A DNA stretch of 17,772 nucleotides, from the NCBI GenBank assembly GCA_042093735.1, contig JBELEM010000035.1, positions 1 to 17,772 on the forward strand. The letters run 5' to 3'. The notes under the pieces are model-generated. The model had not been told where the DNA came from and did no database searches. It saw only the letters and a list, made by a program, of their open reading frames with translations. The stretch comes from Hellea sp042093735 (GTDB lineage Bacteria; Pseudomonadota; Alphaproteobacteria; Caulobacterales; Maricaulaceae). This document shows positions 15,272-17,772 of the stretch, one piece after another. Made by a program: the position numbers and the translations under genes. Positions within the stretch are counted from its first letter, which is position 1, and each line of letters begins with the position of its first letter.

Positions 15272-16542
15272 CGACTTATGACCTCAATACCACCCATATA
15301 TGGTATTAAAGCTTCAGGTATTCGTATTGAACCATCTGAATTTTGATAGTTTTCTAAAATGGCAACTAATGTTCTACCAACTGCAAGTCCTGATCCATTT
15401 AAAGTATGTACAAAACGGTTATCTTTTTCGGCATGCTTATAACGCGCGTTCATGCGTCTAGCTTGAAAGTCACCGCAATCAGAACAACTAGAAATTTCTC
15501 TGTAAGTATTTTGGCTAGGTAACCAAACCTCAATATCGAATGTACGCCTGGCACTAAAACCAAGATCTCCAGTACACAACTCTACAACTCTATATGGTAA
15601 ATTTAAACGTTTTAATATTTCTTCAGCGCATCTGAGCATTCTCTTATGCTCTTTTAAACTTTCTCCGGGTTTGACAACTGAAACAAGTTCAACTTTATTA
15701 AATTGATGCTGTCTTATCATTCCACGTGTATCTTTTCCGGCACTTCCTGCTTCACTGCGGAAACAGGGAGTTTGAGCAGTCAATCTACGAGGTAAAGTAT
15801 TAACATCAATAATACTCTCTCTTACTATATTAGTAAGAGAGACTTCAGCAGTTGGTATTAAATATTGGTCAACTGTAGTTTTATATAAATCTTCTTCAAA
15901 CTTTGGTAGCTGTCCAGTTCCAAAAAGAGCATGTTCCCTTACCAAAACAGGTGGTGAATATTCAGTGTATTCAAATTCAGTTGTATGAATATCTAGCATA
16001 AAAGCTGAAAGAGCTCTATCTAGTCGGCTCAATGAACCCTGCAAGACAACGAACCGACTACCGCTCATTTTAGCAGCAGTTTCGAAATCCATCATTCCTA
16101 ATTCTTCACCTAATTGATCATGTCCTTTTGGAGAAAAGTCAAATACTGGGGGTTCTAAGTATCGATACAACTCAACATTACTATCTTCATTGTCGCCTAT
16201 GGGAACATCAGGAAATGGAATATTAGGAAGCTCAGACAGAAGTGAATGAAGTTGTTTTTTTTCACTCTCAACTTGTATACTCATTGCTGCTATAACGTTT
16301 TTTGCACCTGATACTTCTGACTTCAACCTACTAAGTTCATCATGATCACCGTTTGCTACTGCACGTCCTATCAATTTAGAGCTTTTATTACGAGCAGCTT
16401 CAGCTTCTTGGAGAACTTGCATAGCTTTGCGTATCAAAGCGTCTTGATTTAAGATTTTCTGCGCAATTGGCTCTAATCCTCTATTAGCCCAAAGCTCATC
16501 ATATTTTTTGGGATTTTCTCTTATAGACTTTATATCATGCAT
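15268..16542 (-). CDS. serS: seryl-tRNA synthetase
   Basis: Charges tRNA-Ser and tRNA-Sec with serine. The protein has the N-terminal tRNA-binding coiled-coil arm (about 28-107) and a class II catalytic core. TAEVSLTN (about 231-238) is the serine-binding region, motif 2 is FRSEAGSAGKDTRGMIRQHQF (about 261-281) and motif 3 is NGSGLAVGRTLVAILENYQ (about 382-400). I chose the ATG at 16542 (424 residues) because MHDIKSIRENP aligns with the usual M-x-DIK-x-IREN start. It also leaves a purine-rich GAGATGAA just upstream. A second ATG two codons earlier, at 16548, would give 426 residues but has no spaced ribosome site. serS heads an operon with surE, pcm and a lipoprotein gene. The usual alphaproteobacterial tat genes are not upstream here. 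Confidence 0.97.
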   Translation of the reverse strand: MHDIKSIRENPKKYDELWANRGLEPIAQKILNQDALIRKAMQVLQEAEAARNKSSKLIGRAVANGDHDELSRLKSEVSGAKNVIAAMSIQVESEKKQLHSLLSELPNIPFPDVPIGDNEDSNVELYRYLEPPVFDFSPKGHDQLGEELGMMDFETAAKMSGSRFVVLQGSLSRLDRALSAFMLDIHTTEFEYTEYSPPVLVREHALFGTGQLPKFEEDLYKTTVDQYLIPTAEVSLTNIVRESIIDVNTLPRRLTAQTPCFRSEAGSAGKDTRGMIRQHQFNKVELVSVVKPGESLKEHKRMLRCAEEILKRLNLPYRVVELCTGDLGFSARRTFDIEVWLPSQNTYREISSCSDCGDFQARRMNARYKHAEKDNRFVHTLNGSGLAVGRTLVAILENYQNSDGSIRIPEALIPYMGGIEVISR

Positions 16543-16548
16543 TTTCAT

Positions 16549-16608
16549 CTCGATTAGATTCTGAGTGCTATAGACTCATGCTAACGCCCCGTAAAGCGGC
16601 ATATGAGT
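16549..16608 (-). promoter_or_regulatory. serS 5' leader with two mutually exclusive hairpins
   Basis: In minus-strand order three segments occur: ACTCAT (16608-16603), ATGAGT (16579-16574) and ACTCA (16566-16562). The middle segment can pair with the first (6 bp) or with the third (5 bp, 7-base loop), but not both. A CCG/CGG mini-stem lies inside the first hairpin. CATAAT (16617-16612) is a possible -10 for serS; if used, the transcript would begin within the first segment. The pairings are read from the sequence, the switch idea is inference. Confidence 0.3.
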
Positions 16609-16619
16609 TATATTATGCT

Positions 16620-16656
16620 AAAAAAATAGCGTCTTGGCTAGGGGAAGCCAAGACGC
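16620..16656 (-). terminator. strong intrinsic terminator between gltX and serS
   Basis: A perfect 11-bp stem, GCGTCTTGGCT (16656-16646 read on the minus strand) with AGCCAAGACGC (16639-16629), encloses the 6-base loop TCCCCT. On the minus strand it is followed by TATTTTTTT (16628-16620). On the plus strand it is followed by A residues, so it ends transcription in the leftward direction only. It is about 180 bases past the gltX stop codon, far for a simple gltX terminator, and about 80 bases before serS. Confidence 0.85.
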
Positions 16657-16745
16657 AAAAAATTGCCCAATCTTTAAGGGGAGAAGATGGACTGTTACAT
16701 CTCGGGTCAACCGCAATCAGTAACAAGATAGTTACGCAATTGGAC
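16620..16745 (-). ncRNA. candidate small RNA or structured leader ending in a terminator
   Basis: No protein gene fits between gltX and serS. The part next to the terminator is clearly richer in G and C than the flanking AT run (16746-16834) and can fold on the minus strand. A 6-bp closing helix AATTGC (16741-16736) / GCAATT (16666-16661) encloses the hairpin GTAAC-TATCTT-GTTAC (16735-16720) and the hairpin GAGATG/CATCTT (16703-16698 with 16689-16684, one G-U pair). The strong terminator follows. Two unpaired C-runs stand out: TCTCCCC (16684-16678) and the terminator loop TCCCCT. I recognise no known family (6S, SRP RNA, tmRNA or RNase P RNA motifs are absent), and no good promoter is visible upstream. 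It could instead be a gltX 3' UTR product or a serS leader. Confidence 0.45.
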
Positions 16746-16834
16746 ACATAAATGGATTTAAAAATATAAATTTTTTTTATTTAAATAAATAGATGTTACA
16801 AAATAAAATTCTTACTAATTAACAAGTGTAAATA
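16746..16834. other. AT-rich non-coding stretch after gltX
   Basis: This 89-base run is almost pure A and T and includes the 14-base palindrome TTTATTTAAATAAA (16776-16789). I see no gene or recognised site. It could serve as an AT-rich upstream element for a promoter driving the neighbouring RNA candidate, or be a weak gltX transcript end. Confidence 0.4.
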
Positions 16835-17772
16835 TTAAGCAGAAATATTCCTCAATCTTTCTCTAGCCTTATCAGAACCCAGTAAAACAATTAACTTTGC
16901 CATTTCTGGACCTTTATCAAGACCCGTAAGCGCTTTTCTCAATGGCATAAATAAATTTCTTCCTTTGCGGTTGTATTTTATTTTCAATGCATTTGTCCAT
17001 TCTGACCAAGTATTATGAGTTATAGAGGAAGGAAGCATTTCAGCAGCCCCGAAGCAAAAGTCTTTGTCCTCCTCGTTAATCTGGCCTTGTATATCTTTAA
17101 ATATAATTTCATTCCACAATATGGCGTCATTCATTTTAAGAATATTACTGCGAATTAACTCCCAAAAGTCTTTTGGGGCTATAATACCTATCTCAGATAA
17201 TTTTGTACTTACGTCTTTGTAAGACAACTCATTTAATAATTTACCGTTCAATAATTCTAATTCTGCCTCGTCAAATCGGGCTGGGGCACGGCCAATTTTA
17301 CTAAATGAAAATTCACTTGTTAAAATATTCATAGATGCGCGCGGCTCTATAGAGTCTGAAGTCCCTATCTTTCCTAATAATGAACAAATAGCTAGAGGCT
17401 CAAGGCCTTGAGATTTTAGCTCCTCCATGGAAAGAGAACCAAGTCGTTTCGATAAACCCTTGCCATCTTTTCCAACTAACAAAGGGGTATGAGCAAATGT
17501 TGGAATATGTTTAGATAATGCTTTAAAAACCTCTATCTGAGCTCCAGAGTTAGTAACATGGTCTTCCCCTCGAATAACATGTGTAATGTTTTTATCTATA
17601 TCATCAACAACGCTTGGTAAGGTATACAAAAAAGTACCATCTTCGCGAATTAAAACAGGATCGGAGAGAGATGAAGTATCAACACTTTGATTTCCGCGGA
17701 CCATATCATTCCAAGTCACAATCGCTCCTGACAGTCTAAAACGCCAATGAGGCCTTCTTCCTTCATCCTCAT
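16835..17772 (-). CDS. gltX: glutamyl-tRNA synthetase, 5' end cut by window edge
   Basis: Charges tRNA-Glu (and in many alphaproteobacteria one paralogue also tRNA-Gln, later amidated). The frame is open to the window edge: GRRPHWRFRL near 17750 continues into AIVTWNDMVRG, so the apparent GTG start at 17719 is internal. About 311 residues are visible, the C-terminal two thirds; the HIGH motif must lie outside. Visible are FLYTLPSVVDDID, THVIRGEDHVTNSGAQIEVFKAL and the KMSKS-type loop KDGKGLSKRLGSLS, in which the catalytic lysine is kept and the family GLSKR variant is used. The rest is the helical anticodon-binding domain, ending in GSDKARERL. The GLSKRLGSLS form and domain sequence fit the alphaproteobacterial GltX paralogue type. 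A long non-coding stretch follows its stop. Confidence 0.95.
   Translation of the reverse strand, partial: EDEGRRPHWRFRLSGAIVTWNDMVRGNQSVDTSSLSDPVLIREDGTFLYTLPSVVDDIDKNITHVIRGEDHVTNSGAQIEVFKALSKHIPTFAHTPLLVGKDGKGLSKRLGSLSMEELKSQGLEPLAICSLLGKIGTSDSIEPRASMNILTSEFSFSKIGRAPARFDEAELELLNGKLLNELSYKDVSTKLSEIGIIAPKDFWELIRSNILKMNDAILWNEIIFKDIQGQINEEDKDFCFGAAEMLPSSITHNTWSEWTNALKIKYNRKGRNLFMPLRKALTGLDKGPEMAKLIVLLGSDKARERLRNISA

Noticed and set aside
16687..16731. A 14-codon plus-strand open frame (starts MDCYISGQPQ) with a GGGGAG just upstream, inside the gltX-serS spacer.
   Set aside because: Very short, no plausible plus-strand promoter, and it lies opposite the minus-strand structured RNA. The G-run is the complement of the C-run noted there.
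16776..16789. Perfect palindrome TTTATTTAAATAAA taken as a possible operator or terminator.
   Set aside because: It is pure A/T in an A/T-only run, where such palindromes arise easily, and no stable hairpin with a distinct T-run results.
1..17772. Mobile elements, CRISPR arrays, tRNA or rRNA genes, defence systems.
   Set aside because: Searched by eye on both strands. No transposase, integrase, regular spaced repeats, tRNA-like folds or defence-type proteins are present; all major genes are core functions.

Overview
The window is AT-rich and gene-dense, and it looks chromosomal, from an alphaproteobacterium. The main reason is the gene order cckA-recA-alaS-icd, which is a known alphaproteobacterial arrangement. 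The serS-surE-pcm cluster, a DksA lacking most zinc-finger cysteines and an alphaproteobacterial-type GluRS agree with this. The low GC and very short spacers would suit a compact, perhaps marine, genome, but I cannot name a genus. I see no mobile elements, CRISPR array, tRNA or rRNA.

Left part (1-8100). A partial TrmJ-like RNA methyltransferase gene on the minus strand diverges from icd (NADP isocitrate dehydrogenase). icd runs tail-to-tail into alaS. Reading leftwards on the minus strand the order is cckA (membrane hybrid histidine kinase of the CtrA cell-cycle pathway), recA, alaS. The cckA-recA spacer holds two alphaproteobacterial LexA boxes in mirror orientation, a clear SOS control region for recA. 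A good intrinsic terminator lies between recA and alaS.

Middle (8100-13200). A DUF885 metallopeptidase-like lipoprotein (+) converges on dksA (-) with a 4-base overlap. dksA diverges from a MoxR-type AAA+ ATPase (+), which is followed by prfC (release factor 3).

Right part (13197-17772). A minus-strand operon reads serS, surE, pcm and an unrecognised lipoprotein. The first two junctions overlap by 4 bases and the last is 12 bases. Upstream of serS is a 292-base non-coding stretch holding a near-ideal terminator hairpin, preceded by about 85 bases that can fold. This is either an unannotated small RNA or a serS/gltX-linked leader. The window ends inside gltX (5' end missing).

Most genes are housekeeping: TCA cycle, three aminoacyl-tRNA synthetases, recombination, peptide release, stringent-response transcription control and protein/nucleotide repair. 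The parts most worth a second look are non-coding: the phased LexA array, the icd ribosome-site hairpin and the RNA candidate between gltX and serS.
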